A DNA stretch of 64,000 bases from Enoplolaimus lenunculus (GCA_030248215.1 JASANG010003821.1:156881-220880); one strand, 5' to 3'. Counted from the stretch's first letter, positions 14,648 through 26,619 are shown. Numbers and translations: made by a program. Notes: a model not told the origin generated them from the letters alone.

Positions 14648-17600
14648 ATGTGCTGGACATTCGTAACGCTATTTTATCTCTTATCGACCGTTTTCATTAC
14701 TCTGCTGGCTATTCCTGTATATTTTAAATGGAATGAGCCGATGATATTGCGGGACCTTTTGTTGTATGGAAAATTGGCTGGCCCCGGCTTGCACACACGC
14801 GTTTCCGTTATTGAAATTCCAAAAAGGTTTGTTGTTTTGCGGGTTGCAGTTTTGTATTCAGAAAAGTTTTTACTGCGAAGTAAGCTTCGTTCGTAATTAC
14901 TGTTCAGTCAATAACATCTTAAAATTTTTTTAGTTGCAGAAAATATTCAGAAAAGTACAATAGTTACTGAACACAGTTTTTTGGAGTTGCTAACATATAG
15001 GTTTAGGAATAATGCGAAATTTTTATGTTTTGAAGTAGCTAAGGCTTTGTTTTAAGCTTTTAATGTGTGCTAGGAGGTGTATAACTCCCGTGTGGTGCTA
15101 TCGCCTAGTGATGTACTGTATTGACCCGAATAAGAGGGGGTTCCCATTTTGGGTCCGAATCAATAGGGAGTCCGTATCCCTAATAAGAAACGTTTATAAC
15201 AGCCGAAAGACACTAAGGTACCCGAATAATGAACAGTTACAGCCACGAACGTGACTCTAACCAGTAAACTTTAAACTACGATCCTTGATCAATTTGCTTC
15301 CTGAACGGGCCCGTAGCCATGGGGGTATAAGCCCTTCTCTGAAAATGTTTAGCCAACCCACCCCCCAGCAAGGTGAGCTGGCTACGCGGGCCTGTTCTTG
15401 AATTTTCATAATCCACAAAACATCGAGACCAGCTTCCTCGACAATTAAGTGTATCGGCCAATGCAAAAAGAGATGCGGAACAGTATTATAAGCATATTCC
15501 TAAGTCTAAGCCTAAGACTAAGCCTAAGCGTAAGAATGAGCATATTCCTGGGGGTAATAAGAGGGGGTCCCCACTTTGAGTCCGAATCAATAGAAGTCCG
15601 TATACCTAATAAGAGTCCGTAAGCGGATAGAGTCCCTAGACCCTAATTAGCGTCCATAAATGTTAATTAACCCTAAGTGTAGCACATAAATGACTCGAGG
15701 ACCAAATAATTTGAGTTCGAAACTTTAAAATTTTGAAAGTATATTCTTAAGTATAACTTTTTATTATCGCTCTAACTATTGAAACAGCCAAATATACGTT
15801 TAATTCAACGGATAGTTGCAGTACCGGATATATATCAGTAACGAAGGGCTGCGGAGCGTGGGTTAAAAATAAATAACAGTCCGTAACCGAATAACAAGGG
15901 GAGTACCCTCTGGAGAGGCCAAACAAATATCAGCCCCCCCACTCTTGTTCGGGTCAATACAGTACGTGTATTAGCGAACGGGAGTTCCGTAGTCTATGGT
16001 TTCAATTCAACACGGTTTGGTTTCAGATATTTTTGCCATTTTTATTTGGTTGCAACATTCACAAGTTTGGCTGCATTGAGTTTACTTGTTCTGCAATACG
16101 TATTCAATGTCGCATTTCCAACTGGTTTTACTTGGTATGTACGATTTATGGCAAATCGTGAAACGGTTCAAGGTTTGTTTGTTCTGGTGTGTATGTGTTT
16201 TATTTTACACTTTGCTTCTTAGACTTGTTGCGTGAGTTAAAATACTATTGGAATGAAATCAGAGAGCTTATTACGACTTTACCAAAAAAGTAATGTATGT
16301 GTATTAAAATTACAATGTTACGCTTTTTACACGCGGGTTTAGCAAGCAACATTCTATGTTGGCAACACAAACATGAGAGTTTGGCAATATCGACACACGA
16401 ATATATATGGAAGTACATGCTGATTAAGGATCAGAACCATCCGTTCTAATAGTTTCCGGAAAATGAATCAATCTGTTTCAGCCAAATTATGCAAATACAA
16501 ATAGATGTTTCCAAACATATTGTTGGATTCGGCTTTTTCAAAACAGATTCCGATTCTGAACTTTCAATTTTTGCCAAATCTGAAGCCGAATTCGAATTTG
16601 GACGCCACGCTGGTGCGCGTAATGAATTATTGTCTTTTTCATTTGTTTATCTTTCAGCCACTTCTGCCACAGCTATTCTGCTAACTGCTTCGTTGTTTCT
16701 ACTTCATTCCGTTCGGCGAATGTACGAATCGATTTTTGTTAGCGTTTATTCGAATAGCAAAATGAATTTAGCTCACTACGTGCTTGGAATATGCCATTAT
16801 TGCCTTGTGCCGACTGTGTTCTTAGCTGTAGCTCCTGAGCTTAAATCTGTAAGAAGCTTTAGGTTTTGTGATGTTCGATTGTCTTTAGACTAGCACCGGG
16901 TCTGAAAAAGTTTGAATTACTGACGTCATGAAAGAAACCGCGTAGTTGAAAAATATTGAAAAGAATGACACGTTTGACAAAGTATATATATTGTGGGAAG
17001 AAACGGCGATTTTGTACGATGTAGAAAATGAGAAGGCTGTGATTTATTATGTAACAGGATGAACGTTTTTGGTGGGAATTCTTTCATTTTGAATTTATAG
17101 GTTCCGATATCCGTGTTTGCACGACTATTTGACATCACTGTTGCTCAAGTATTTGGAATTCTTTCATTTTGAATTTATAGGTTCCGATATCCGTGTTTGC
17201 ACGACTATTTGACATCACTGTTACTCAAGTATTTGGTCTCAGTATGTTCTGCTGGGCAAGCTATCAACAGCATCGTTGTTGCAGCCATTTGGCAGCTATG
17301 CGGAAGAATGACTATGGTACATCCCGATTCCAGTGCCTGGGCAGACCTGCACTGGTCACCGGATTTAATTGTGTGCTATCCTCAGAGCTGTGGTGTTTAC
17401 CTGAACAAAAGTGGAAAAATGGTCTAAAAATAGCAAGCGTTGTAGATTTAATTCTTTATTGAAATATCTATTTATAAATTGGGCATTGTATCTGTTAACT
17501 TTTACATTCACGTTGGATTGTATATACATGATGGCTGAGACTTGGAAAATCCTAGAAAAACGGAAATTTTCGCGAAATATGGAAAACCTGGAAAATCTGA

Positions 17601-18468
17601 GCAAACTTGAACAGCAAAAGCTGGAATTTTGATTAAAAGTTTCCGTTTAGATTTTTTGTTTTCAGACCACCTTTCAATTTAGCGGCTTCGTGACTGCGAT
17701 CCCCACACCGCAATAGTTGAAACTATTTATAATAATTATTACAATAACTTTGAAACAAATCTGTTCGTTGTTCATTCATCTAATTGCGTTATGTATTGTG
17801 CAATGCATCGTTAATTTATGAAATCTATATGAACAACGAATAGTTTTGTTCAGAGCTAATTACATTTGAGTATAAGTATAGTCAACAACCTGAACAAAAA
17901 CCGGGAAAATTGCGAAAAATATCTTGGGAAATCCAGGGAAAACTTAGAAAATGATTTCCGATTTTGCGCAGCCGCACTGTATCTATGAATAAAAGCCGAC
18001 TCTGACACAATAATTTGGTAATTTGCGGCGACTTCATTCGTGCCTTGTATTAATAATATTGCTAACCAAATGATCAAAATATGTTAGCAAATTTTTGTGC
18101 CCACGCACTCTTTAAAACTTAATGCCTATTCTGTTAGCAATTTCTGGTTGTTCAACTGCAGTGGTATTTAGTGAACCAAAATGAATGTGCGCCAGCAAGT
18201 TTCAGGTCAAATTGTGACACGAATTCACGCAATACCTGATGGCGGTTGGTTCAACTTAATTTCAAGTCCGCATTATAGTTTTGAAATTTTAATCTACGTT
18301 AGTCTGTCGTTGACGCTATGCACGACATCCAGCCTGTGGGCGGCGGTGCTACTGTTTGTGGTCACGAATCAGTGTTGGGCGAGCGCTTTGGTGCATGCGT
18401 GGTATCGTGAAAAATTTGGAGCGGAGTATCCACAACAAAGAAAAGCGTTGATTCCGTATTTGTTGTGA
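14648..18468 (+). CDS. SRD5A3: Polyprenol reductase (steroid 5-alpha-reductase 3)
   Basis: This is an NADPH-dependent ER membrane enzyme that reduces the alpha-isoprene of polyprenol on the route to dolichol for N-glycosylation. Six exons, 14648-14826, 16027-16172, 16223-16289, 16482-16848, 17181-17316 and 18206-18468, total 1158 nt (385 aa; human 318), with all phases agreeing. Family matches are LLLYGKLAG then PKRYFCHFYLVATFTSLA in the N-terminal part, FLLHSVRRMYESIFVSVYSN and HYVLGICHYCLVPTVF in the middle, AMRKNDYGQIV, and the C-terminal DGGWFNLISSPHYSFEILIY ending YPQQRKALIPYLL. Several hydrophobic helices are evident. The extra length is mostly the first half of exon 4, which contains repeat-like sequence. 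The acceptor of exon 5 is tandemly duplicated. Exon 4 could alternatively start at 16660, but that breaks the phase with exon 3. Confidence 0.93.
15113..15966. mobile_element. Inverted-repeat element in SRD5A3 intron 1
   Basis: The ends gtactgtattgacccgaa and ttcgggtcaatacagtac are perfect reverse complements about 850 bp apart. They are followed inward by agaggggg and preceded by ccccccactct. The interior repeats aagagggggt-ccca-ttt-g-gtccgaatcaatag (near 15130 and 15548) and contains a degenerate taagcctaagactaagcc run. No coding capacity is seen. Confidence 0.7.
17077..17236 (+). repeat. 80-bp tandem duplication across an SRD5A3 splice acceptor
   Basis: Bases 17077-17156 and 17157-17236 match at all but one position (17142 g, 17222 a). 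Each copy holds the acceptor tttgaatttatag and the first 56 bases of exon 5, starting gttccgatatccgtg. Only the second acceptor (exon start 17181) leads into the full exon. Use of the first (17101) runs into an in-frame TGA at 17170-17172. Confidence 0.95.
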
Positions 18469-19555
18469 CATTGTGAATGAAGGATGCAAGTTATGTTGAT
18501 GTATCGGATTGCGCTTGGAAAATGAAACATACCCGAGTCACGAGTAATTTGGACAGTTATTTTGGACATTTTTGTAGTGTGTAGGGGTGGAAGACGGATA
18601 AACACAAGCTGTTGCGTAATAGTTCTAGGTTTGAAGTATGGATTTAAGAAGCCATACGTTATACAAGTATACAAGGTATTTTTTACAAGTTAGCATACAA
18701 GGTATCAAAACAGTCTATTCAATGTATGACGCATAGATGTATGTGTAGTAACTTGCGTTTTTAAATTTTGAGTTTGAATGGTTCTGGTTTACTCACAGCT
18801 GGCTTGAGCGTTATAGTTTCAGTGGTGTGGTATTTATAATTGGGTTGTTGGCCCATTTCTTATATAGGATCCGATCCAGTGCGAGGAAGACTGACTATAC
18901 GTAAACTTAGAGACTGGTAAGCTTAGTCTTAGGATTAGGCTCATGTTTAAGTTAAATTTATGCTTAATAGACAGGGCCCCTATTGTTTGTTTACATGGGC
19001 CAGGTTTTCGGTGGGTTCTCAGCTGATTGTGCGAAATTTTTCTCTGGCTTTGTATGAGTTTGGTAAGATGACGCTATAATTTGATGGTATTATAATATAC
19101 GCCATCTTTGTTTACAAACCATTGTGTACTTAACTGTTCTATTAAGCTGTTAATGTTTTGGATATTGTTTGAATTTTTTCTTCCTTCAATTTATAGCCTA
19201 AAAATACTAATTCTGAAAAACTATAAAAGTATAAGAGCAACTTTTTGAACAAAATTGGGGCACCGAAAGAAAAATGTAACATTTTTATATAAAGCAGTAA
19301 ATTTTGGACCGTATACATGTATTTTGAAATCAAAAGTATGTAAAGCAGGACTTAATGCCTACCGTGTAGCTGCTGTACATCAAGTTGAGACCGGGTACCA
19401 AAAATACCAAAGCCGTAGCCGGATAGCAAAATTACCTGGCATTAGCCTGAACTGGAAATCTGATTGCACCCTGCTATTATACGTATGTACTTGTTTGATT
19501 CAAACTATTTACAGTTATGTCGTATATTATATATTGATTAGAATATAATGAATGT
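18469..19555. other. Intergenic SRD5A3 / RIC8, repeat fragments
   Basis: About 18875-19013 holds a GGCCCATG-family relative: gatccagtgcgaggaagactg, cttagtcttaggattaggc, ending tttacatgggcc. About 19385-19472 holds a one-sided CCGG-rich hAT-like fragment ending gattgcaccctg. No gene is recognised. Confidence 0.45.
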
Positions 19556-22500
19556 ATGGCTGCAATTTTGAACCAGTTAACTGCTGCGTATAACAACAAT
19601 GGCGAATTTGTCGAGTTGTTGCATCGTATCGCCAATGACAGTGACTGCCAAGCTCAAATAGTATCGCTGCCCATTGATGACCGAGCTAAGCTTGTCGAAA
19701 AGTTAACTGAAATACTTAGCGATGTAAACCAAGACGAGCAAACTAATTGTAATGCGCTGACTATGATTAAAGTAGTTTGCCGAAATGCGACCAAGATTGA
19801 TCAGATCGTTACTAGGCAAATGATTGCGATACTGGTGCAGCATGCTGGATATTGCGGAAACGGAAGGGAAAAAGACGTGGAGGTTAGTTGTCAAGTTTTC
19901 AAGCGATGTTGAGTAAGATGTTAGTTTGAACATTATTGGAAGACAGACGATTAAAGACACTCGGTTAAATTTAGCACTTTCTTATTTTGCAAATGATTTG
20001 CTCTTTTTGCTCAAGTCATGAGTGTAATATTTCGGTGTCATTGGTTGAATAATCGTAAGTGTGCAACGAAAAATTGATGACAGTAAACTTTTTATAGAGA
20101 ATATGAGTTTATATAGTGTAGTGAGTATTTTTGTGGAATTGGTTTCAGCTATGCGACACACTGAGATGTAACGTGGAAGCCAAGCGTGCACTAAACAATG
20201 CATTCCTGCAGCATCACCAAGCAGCTGAATATTTTCGATTCATTCCTGCCGCGTTGTCGAGTTTGATTTGCTACGTTAGCAATGCCGAACCAGATGTTAC
20301 TCCTGAAAATTTGTCTGCAGTCGTGGGGACCTCGTTTGAGGACGCAAAAATTGGACAGCTGAAGTGGGAGAATTGGAAATTTGATCTCAAGTTGCTAGTT
20401 TTAATAACCATTTTGGATCCTGCGGCAGCGGTACCTCTTGTGAAAGAGTTGAATTGCGTTGAAGTGGTGCTGAATTTAATTGGTAAGACGTCGGACGATT
20501 TGTAAAGTGATAATTTTGGGAACAAAATTGAAGGATACATTTTATCAACAGGCGATGTTCGCTTAATCATGTGTGGCTTATGAGAAAATAATTGGATTGT
20601 TCAGGATTGCTCTGTTGAATGTGTTGAATGAATTATTTAAAATTTGCAGATACAAACGATATTATGTTAATCTTAAATTTTCTAAGCCTCTGTCAGTGTT
20701 AGTAAGTTCGCTCATGCTAGTTCAGCAGATCTATTTCCAGCTTTAGCTGAGTATATCTAAAATCAGTAACCATCAAGATATGAAGCTTATAAAACAGCAA
20801 GTCAGGCCAGCAGAATTCAGTGCTTAACTATCGACACCAACATGGCTGGCGTCCTCGTTCAAATATGTTGCGGTTTACATTTTTTCAGACAAATGGACAA
20901 CTGAACAAACATCATCGACGCAAACACCGTTGGATCGTATCAACATTCCGTGCCAAAAAGCAGACTTTATCATTGACGCATTGAAACTGTTGTATAATAT
21001 CGTTTATGGGCTCAACAAAAACAACGATACGCAATTTGGGATTTCGAGTAGGACTGGGCCCGAACACAACCGGCGTAAGGAGGACGATGACGAGGTACCG
21101 GATACTGTGATGGGTGAAGGCGATGGAAGTAAAGGCCGTGACGCTTCTGTAGCTACGATCCCTGGGTTTGGTCATTTTATGTCGACGGTGGTGCGGTTAA
21201 TGAACGCTCGAGTTGTAGAAGTTGGTGGGATGACTACTGGTGTGAGTTGTGATGCAAAATGGAAACAGCAGGGCAACGAATTTCAAGACGGACTGGAATC
21301 GGCGTTGGTCAATAATTTGGTTGCGCTTGAAGCTTGTCATAAACACGTTGCAGATGTTTTGGTGAGCGCGAGCGAAGCGGAGGCGGAGCAAAAAGGTAAG
21401 TATGAAAGTCGGACGCGGCGGGACTTGGAGTTTGAAATTAGTGAATGGAGACTCAGGAAACCATTGATTAGCTGAAAAGTATGTTGTGAGGTTTGATTAA
21501 GTGGGCATTAAAAATACAACAGATTATAGGGTGTAATGGCACTGTGAGTTACCTAGATGCAATCTTTGGTGATGCAAACAGTTGCCAGTACGGCGCTTTA
21601 TTAAAAATAACCGTAGAAGCGATAGTGTTTTTCTTCTGTTGCGTATTGATGTTTTTAGTTTGTATTAGTTTTGTTCACAAGGACTGGCCAGTTTCCACTG
21701 CCTGCGTAACATTGAAAATGGGAAAGGTATAAATTTTCAAGTTACTTACTACCCGGCCATGTAGTTGAAATTTATGTTTTTATTTTAGAAAATAACTCAG
21801 AACAAAAACAAAAGGCACCCACTTTGAAATTCCTGCTAGTGTTCCTCGAGCGTCGACTAAAAATACATTGTGGCCCAAAGGACGATCATATGCTGACGCC
21901 TATTTTGACTCTGTTGATTTCTCTGTGTCGATGTAACAAACAAATTCGTAGTTATTTTCGAATGGAGGTAGGTGTGTATTGTAGCACCACAGGGTGCAGC
22001 CGGAGTTCCGATCCCGATTAGAATTCCGATTCAAAACGAGTTTCGATTCCGACTGCACAATCAGGCGGAATCGGAATTTTGACATTTTTATTTTGTGTCT
22101 ACGCGTTGTGATATGTTGCATAAAAATTCTGCATCATTTATTCATTAAATTGTTTTCGATGAGTTAACTTATCAATAATTGGTAGTAGTTTAGCTTTATA
22201 CAGAACAAAAATATGATTGCCAATTTGTTCATGCGACGTTTTTGAAGATTGTTACCAGCCAACAGACTAATTAAGTCATTATACTTGTTAATAGAAACTT
22301 TCCGTGTTGTAACAAAATTTGTAGTTCCGATTCCGGTATGAATTTGCTGTCCCGATTCCGGTATAATTTAGTTCCGCTTTGAACCCTGTAGCGCCGGTAT
22401 AGATAGCAAGTATGGCTCTGAATTCAGTACGTAGCGTTTTTTCGCAAAATTTCGTTTTGAATAAGGGCGTAAACATTCATGGTAAATTATTTTCTGTTGT

Positions 22501-24761
22501 TCTGGATGATTTATGTTTAAAAGTTCAGGTGTTGGTGTTTTTAAGCAATTTTTGTGTTAAGAAGTCACGTGATCGGATAGATTTACCTGTAAGCGGTTCT
22601 TACGCTAAAATAAGTTTATTTGGTCACTTGTGAGTGAGTTTTTGAAATCACATTAAGTACTGAATATAGAGTCGGTTAGTAAAAAATATCCGGATAGCAA
22701 GTGTTGCATAATTAAAATAATAAGTTTTAGAGTTGTCTAAATATGCACTTAAATATCTAGATCTAGTTCCGTTACCTTCAGGAGCCGGACACTAAAGTAT
22801 CCAGCTCCGACATTTTATGATATCCGGTAACACTCTGCTGAGTATTGTATACATAATATTTTAATTGTTTAGATAATGCCACCAAGACGGGACGTATCAA
22901 AACGTCCAGAAACTGGTGAAAGCATTAAAGCAATGCTCGTTCGTTTAATGACATCGGTGACTACAATAAAAAATTATGCGGCTGGATTTTTATATATTCT
23001 TAGTCGCCGCAACGCTGATCGGCTAATTAAGTATACTGGATTTGGCAACGCAGCTGGAATGCTAGCAGATTTTGGGCTATTGTGTAAGGGTTTGGTTGTG
23101 CTAAAAAGTGTTCAACTATAGGTTAGCTGGTTTGGGAAATAAACATGGACGAACGGCGGAAATTTATCGAGGTTCCCGCTGATGTTTTGAAATTATTGAC
23201 AGAAAGAATTTGTATACATAGTGTTATTCACACCCACTGCAGTTTGTCAGTCGTGTCGTTTTTTACGATCTGAGTAACCGAAATGTGCTTCTGATCGAAA
23301 TTTTGGTGCTGCTTGCATAATAACTTCTGGAATAATTATGCAGTATTCGCAGATCAGTCTTAGCCGCAAACGTCTGCTTGTTTTCGTACTTTTTTGCAGG
23401 AGCCACAATGAATTTTTTGCCATAGATTTAGTTCTGTCTAAAACTTCGCGGAACCTAAATTCTGTTGTTTGCATTCTTACATGTCCTGTATGATTGTTAT
23501 TTACATTACAGCCTTGATCAATCGCAGCAACGATGGCAACGAATCGTCAAGCGGTGAAGATTCAGAGACTGAAGAATTTGAAGCCGCTCGTCCGACTTAC
23601 AATCCAATAATTGGAGCGACCGAAGACCCGAATGCGTTGGTTGATCCGTTTGCTGGAATGAGCGATGAACAAAAGGAATATGAAGTGAGTAGCTGGCGCT
23701 TCGCTTCATCTGAAAACTGTCAGACGGATGAGCGGTGCCAATGCAGCAGTGAATGTGCTACTCAGTCGCTCAAATATTCCAGTGACAATACTAATCAGTT
23801 ACTTTTTTCGTTTAAGTAAGGCCTTAAACTCAAAATCATTTATTAAGCAAACATTTGGCTGAAGAAATTTAAAATTTTTTTCAAAAACTCGCAATTTCTG
23901 TTTCCCCTGGTTTAACCCGGGGCATTTCTTGACCCCCCATTCGGCAGATCCCCCCGGGTTGAACGTGTGGCTACCTATGAAAAAGCCCCCCCTCGAGATT
24001 GGGCTAGCGAAATGCCTGAGTTGGCAGGTTTTCGTTGATGTATCTTCGCATAGATTGAAAAGTGAGATTTGGCTTGCACAAGCAGAACGTACGATCCGCC
24101 TAACTGCGAGTGTTCTGCAGCCTGAAATAAAATTAAGTGCTCAGTAATTGCGATCGCGTCTGCAGTTGCGGTTTTGCAATTGCGTCTGAATTTACTTTGA
24201 CCGCGTCCAGTTTTCACTGCAATTTTAGGAAACCAGCTGTGGTAACATTTTTGGTACGGACCAGTGTGGCATCGAATACACGATTTGATCGATTCTGTAT
24301 CCGAATCCATTGCTAATATTTTGCCGAATCCGAATCCGAACCTTGCATTTTGCAAATTCTTGGTATAATATAACTTGTTTCAAAATACAAATGCAATGCC
24401 AACCCCATAACTTTCAAACGGTGATTTTAAAATTTTTATTGTTTAAAAATAAAAACGTATTGCCGAATATTGTTGGATTCGGCTTTGTCACAACCAAATG
24501 AGAATACGAACAGCACGGGCGTAGTTAACTTTATACTTTCAGGTTATGAAACTTGTGAATCAAATCGATAAACTTGTGTCGGATTCAAATAGTGCAATTA
24601 AACCAGCTCGTGTGACTACAGACGGACGTCTTGAACCAGTTGAACATGTATTGCAATTGCAAGATGCAGCAAGTGCGTCTGTGATAAAACAGAACAATGT
24701 TAAGTCGGATCAAAAGCAGTGCAATGATGATGATGATGATGACGATGATAGTATTGACTAA
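19556..24761 (+). CDS. RIC8: Synembryn / RIC8 G-alpha chaperone and GEF
   Basis: RIC8 folds nascent G-alpha subunits and acts as a non-receptor guanine-nucleotide exchange factor in the cytosol. Seven exons, 19556-19882, 20149-20482, 20889-21395, 21789-21967, 22873-23083, 23512-23684 and 24543-24761, total 1950 nt (649 aa; human RIC8A about 530), with consistent phases. The protein is an armadillo-like helical repeat. Family signatures are LKLLVLITILDPAAAVPLVK, DALKLLYNIVYGLN, the C-terminal core MPPRRDVSKRPETGE, AMLVRLMTSV, RLIKYTGFGNAAGMLADFG, then SEDSETEEFEAARPTYNPI-like acidic sequence, DPFAGMSDEQKEYEVMKL, and an Asp-rich end. Exon 3 has a long polar insertion (about residues 266-300) that accounts for much of the extra length. 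Two acidic Ser-rich segments near the C terminus fit the casein-kinase-2-regulated region known in vertebrate RIC8A; that link is inference. The paralogue (A or B) is not decided. Confidence 0.94.
21990..22388. mobile_element. hAT-like MITE in a RIC8 intron
   Basis: It begins cagggtgcagccggagttcc and ends ttccgctttgaaccctg. The flanks tagcacca and tagcgccg agree at 6 of 8 positions, a plausible decayed target duplication. The interior gaattccgattcaaaacgag is shared with 47588 onward, 56340-56540, 57241-57300 and 59640-59720, which marks a subfamily. Confidence 0.65.
23911..24020. repeat. C-rich dispersed repeat in a RIC8 intron
   Basis: The sequence runs gcatttcttgacc, cccccattc, ccgggttgaacg, gaaaaagcc, then ctcgagattgggctagcgaa. 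A copy lies at about 34686-34800 (ADAM intron) and a shorter one at about 3389-3445 (PRPF4 intron, ending at an exon edge). No inverted ends are seen. Confidence 0.6.
24270..24500. repeat. GATTCGGCTT-type repeat fragment in the last RIC8 intron
   Basis: It contains gccgaatccgaatccgaacc near 24333 and attgttggattcggctttgtc at about 24471. The second phrase is nearly identical to attgttggattcggcttttt inside SRD5A3 exon 4 (about 16507), so both derive from one repeat family. Confidence 0.5.
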
Positions 24762-24804
24762 AATTGTTTAGTTATGAATTGTTTTGACTTAAATCGTTGA
24801 TTTC

Positions 24805-25011
24805 GGGTGTCGCTATACTTTTATTGTGCCGCCGTCATCCGTCATCGTCTGGCGCCGTGCGTCACAGTGCAGTTTCATACACGAATTACTCCCGTACGAT
24901 GACTGACGGTGACGCACAGCGTTAGGTGGCGACTCACAGCACACGACGGTGACACAGAGCGCCGGACGGTAACGGACAGAGCCGCACGACAAGAGTATAT
25001 AGCGCCACTTT
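24805..25011. mobile_element. GCGCTATA-end element with GC-rich interior
   Basis: The left end ggtgtcgctatacttttatt and the right end gagtatatagcgccactttt are inverted relatives (gtg-cgctata-actt). The next inward segments, gtgccgcc and gccgcacgac, also pair. The interior repeats cggtgacgcacagcg-like words in both orientations. It matches the ends of 51918-52353 and 56880-57010. It lies just after the RIC8 stop codon and may be within its 3' UTR. Confidence 0.65.
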
Positions 25012-25208
25012 TATTGGATTATTCCATCGAGGCTTTAGCCCGACAGAATAATGTAAATGACGTTTTTGTGAATTATGTATGTGGTGCTGCATTGCTGTAT
25101 AATTTTTTATCGTATGATAAAAAAATGTATATTTGTGTGGGTAAAGCGTGGCTCGACCCACGTCTAACTTTTGTTTTGGTTTTTGTTCTATGACACATTG
25201 ATGAGAAA

Positions 25209-25607
25209 TTCACCTTATAACCGGGGCAGGCGGGTCACGATTTGTCCCATGTTGATTCGATGTCAACGTTAAAATTCGGGCTCATGTCAATAGACAAAAC
25301 TCGAAATATCATATGACAATAGCTTACACACCACCGCTGTCAAATGTTCAATGCCTACAAGAGTTTTATGCGAATATATGATATTCCAAAATTCCAACGA
25401 ATATCGTACGATATTCAGCAGGACAGTGTAATCATTGGGGGCTAATAAATAAATAGAAAGTCGGACGACAGCGCCATTGATGTGCTTTTCATATGATATT
25501 GAGGAATAAAAGGTGACCTACACATGATAATAGCAGTCAAATACGATTTTTTGGAAATGATATGGGATCTAAACAAAACTTCTAAGTTGCTCCGGTTATA
25601 AGGTGAA
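25209..25607. mobile_element. Inverted-repeat element with CATATG/CGTACG palindromes
   Basis: The left end ttcaccttataaccggggca and the right end ctccggttataaggtgaa are inverted. The sub-end gtcccatgttgattcgatgtc recurs inverted in 27088-27769. The interior contains palindromes centred on CATATG (25309-25318, 25489-25500) and one perfect 18-bp palindrome centred on CGTACG (25399-25416). No coding capacity. Confidence 0.65.
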
Positions 25608-26035
25608 CCCCGCATGAACGGTATTAAAGTGAATATAATCTTATTTCAGTAGAGAATCCGACTATATTAATAAACGCTGATCATTTTTAAAAAGAAGGTA
25701 AATGTTTCATCGCGTTTTTAATTGCGTCCTTTCCGTCGATTGCAAGGTTACATATGTCATTGTTTAGGCATCTGATACTTTTGTAGGTCGTGTATCCTAT
25801 GCTTGTATTCCTGCATTCCGAGATATAGAGAACGTTGTTGGTTAAGTTGCAGTTTCTAGTTTAAATGTGTATTTTAATGGCTTATACAGAACGGCAACGA
25901 AAAACGGATATTAAGTATGTTTGAAAAATGATTAATTTCTGTTAACACAATTGAGGAGCAAATTACTTATATAGGTATCCACGGAGCTTAATTTTATGCT
26001 TAGGCTTAGGAATAGGCTCATCCATACGCTTAGGC

Positions 26036-26228
26036 GGCCCATGTATAGCACAGAGCCGGATCGTTTTCCGCAGGGGCTATAATAGAGTCCGTTTAAGCTT
26101 TAGACTATTTTTTGCTTAGGATTAGGTTTAGGAATATGCTTATACTACTGTTCCGATCCTGTTCTATACATGGGCCGGCTTAGGAATATGCTGATACTAC
26201 TGTTCCGACCCTGTTCTATACATGGGCC
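26036..26228. repeat. GGCCCATGTATA element with duplicated right end
   Basis: ggcccatgtatagcacagag opens the element and ctgttctatacatgggcc closes it at 26176. The last roughly 52 bp (ggcttaggaatatgct to catgggcc) are repeated once more at 26177-26228. It carries the same gccggatcgttttccg, gtttaagctttagacta and ttaggattaggtttagg interior as 733-915. Confidence 0.75.
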
Positions 26229-26619
26229 AGATTTTGGTTGAATTCTGTAATTTTCGTATCACAATAAACTGCAGTAGTATATTTGTAACGGAAAATCGCG
26301 AAATATATAAGTATGATTTATAACTAATGATAATTGCGGTATATAAGTTCATTACCGAAACTGCGGAACGTTTGGCGAAATTATATCGGATCCGGCGGCC
26401 AATAGTCCCGTTGAAATGCATCATGACCTTTAAAAGAATCATGATTTCGTGTTGATCACCACGCTCGTAAAACAAAAACAGTAATTTAATATTAAAAATT
26501 TACAATTGCAAAATGTAATTCAAATTTAAGCGCAAAATGAGATTATTTGTTCATAGTCAATCCCTCATTGATATAACAAAAACAAAATGAGATCCACCCA
26601 AGTAGCAATACATACCACT

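Noticed and set aside
15480-15540. Interstitial telomere
   Set aside because: The ctaagcctaag words are degenerate and embedded in dispersed elements; there is no uniform telomeric tract.
16660-16848. Starting SRD5A3 exon 4 at the tttcag before 16660
   Set aside because: That acceptor gives the correct frame only after a phase-1 exon, whereas exon 3 ends in phase 2. The acceptor at 16480-16481 fits. cDNA would decide.
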